Assembly (NCBI GenBank): GCA_946408145.1 | Contig: CAMJQX010000104.1 | Span: forward strand, 1 to 5,988 | DNA from: an uncultured Clostridia bacterium | Lineage (GTDB): Bacteria > Bacillota_A > Clostridia > Oscillospirales > Oscillospiraceae | Direction of reading: 5' to 3' | DNA: 5,988 bases | In this document: positions 5,779 to 5,988 of the stretch, piece by piece | How the letters are laid out: every line of letters begins with the position of its first letter | How positions within the stretch are numbered: the stretch's first letter is position 1 | Made by a program: the position numbers and the translations under genes | Notes under the pieces: generated by a model | What the model was told of the DNA's origin: nothing | The model's database searches: none | What the model saw: only the letters and a program-made list of their open reading frames with translations

Positions 5779-5790
5779 CCTTCAGGCTGC

Positions 5791-5988
5791 TCAGGCCTGC
5801 TCTCTCATCTTAGCGAAGCACTCGCTGCAGTAGACGGGACGATCGGACTTGGGCTCGAAGGGCACCTTCGCCTCGCCGCCGCAATTCGCGCAGACAGCGG
5901 TGAAGAACTCGCGGGGACCGCGGGTAGCGTTCTTGCGGGCGTCACGGCAGGGCTTGCAGCGCTGGGGCTCGTTCTGGAAGCCGCGCTC
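5791..5988 (-). CDS. CxxC zinc-ribbon protein, C-terminal part (5' end outside window)
   Basis: The frame is open from the right edge to a TGA at 5793-5791, giving 65 residues. Three CxxC pairs are visible in the fragment: C11/C14 in QRCKPC, C33/C36 in VCANCG and C54/C57 in YCSEC. Phrases such as GFQNEPQRCK, KVPFEPKSDRPVYCSECF and the RK-rich linker are typical of the small zinc-ribbon proteins (CxxC-x17-CxxC type) found widely in Clostridia and related bacteria. In these proteins an N-terminal zinc ribbon precedes this segment, and that part would lie beyond the window. The function is unknown; a nucleic-acid or zinc-binding role is only a guess from the fold. Its stop codon is followed by a terminator. 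Confidence 0.87.
   Translation of the reverse strand, partial: ERGFQNEPQRCKPCRDARKNATRGPREFFTAVCANCGGEAKVPFEPKSDRPVYCSECFAKMREQA

Overview
The window looks like chromosomal DNA from an endospore-forming, GC-rich member of the Firmicutes, most likely a gut-type Clostridia lineage near Oscillospiraceae. This placement is an inference. It rests on a full-length SpoIVA, a CwlD-type cortex amidase, the trmK-nif3 pair typical of Firmicutes, strong GGAGG-type ribosome binding sites, and high-GC coding DNA with AT-richer gaps. There is no CRISPR array, insertion sequence, RNA gene or defence cassette.

Layout. The left edge (1-138, + strand) is the C-terminal end of a tyrosine recombinase, closed by a perfect terminator hairpin. 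It converges on a minus-strand block that fills the rest of the window. In transcription order (right to left) the block is: the 3' end of a cysteine-rich zinc-ribbon protein (5988-5791), a 66-residue DUF1858 protein (5728-5528), trmK (5476-4784), a nif3/DUF34 gene overlapping it by 17 bp (4800-4036), spoIVA (3961-2483), a cwlD-like amidase (2421-1705) and radA (1692-322). The radA end has its own hairpin. Both convergent terminators lie in the 183-bp gap at 139-321, and no stretch over 300 bp lacks a gene.

How the parts fit. trmK-nif3 is a translationally coupled housekeeping pair. spoIVA encodes the ATPase that forms the basement layer of the spore coat, and a good sigma-E-type promoter sits just upstream of it. 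cwlD, needed for muramic-delta-lactam formation in the spore cortex, follows 61 bp later with no terminator between. It also has a near-perfect sigma-A promoter (TTGACT, 17 bp, TATAAT) and a TTG start, and radA follows it after 12 bp. Sporulation read-through and vegetative transcription could therefore both feed cwlD-radA.

The most interesting feature is the nif3-spoIVA junction. A 14-bp hairpin followed by six U's looks like the nif3 terminator. Its 3' arm carries the spoIVA Shine-Dalgarno sequence, and its 5' arm overlaps the sigma-E -10 element and spacer. A transcript starting at the sigma-E promoter would lack the 5' arm and so escape both termination and sequestration. The hairpins at the two junctions further upstream also lie directly before the next gene's ribosome binding site.

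Gene identities are mostly secure. Promoters, terminators and regulatory logic are pattern-based inferences. No new enzymatic or defence system is visible here.
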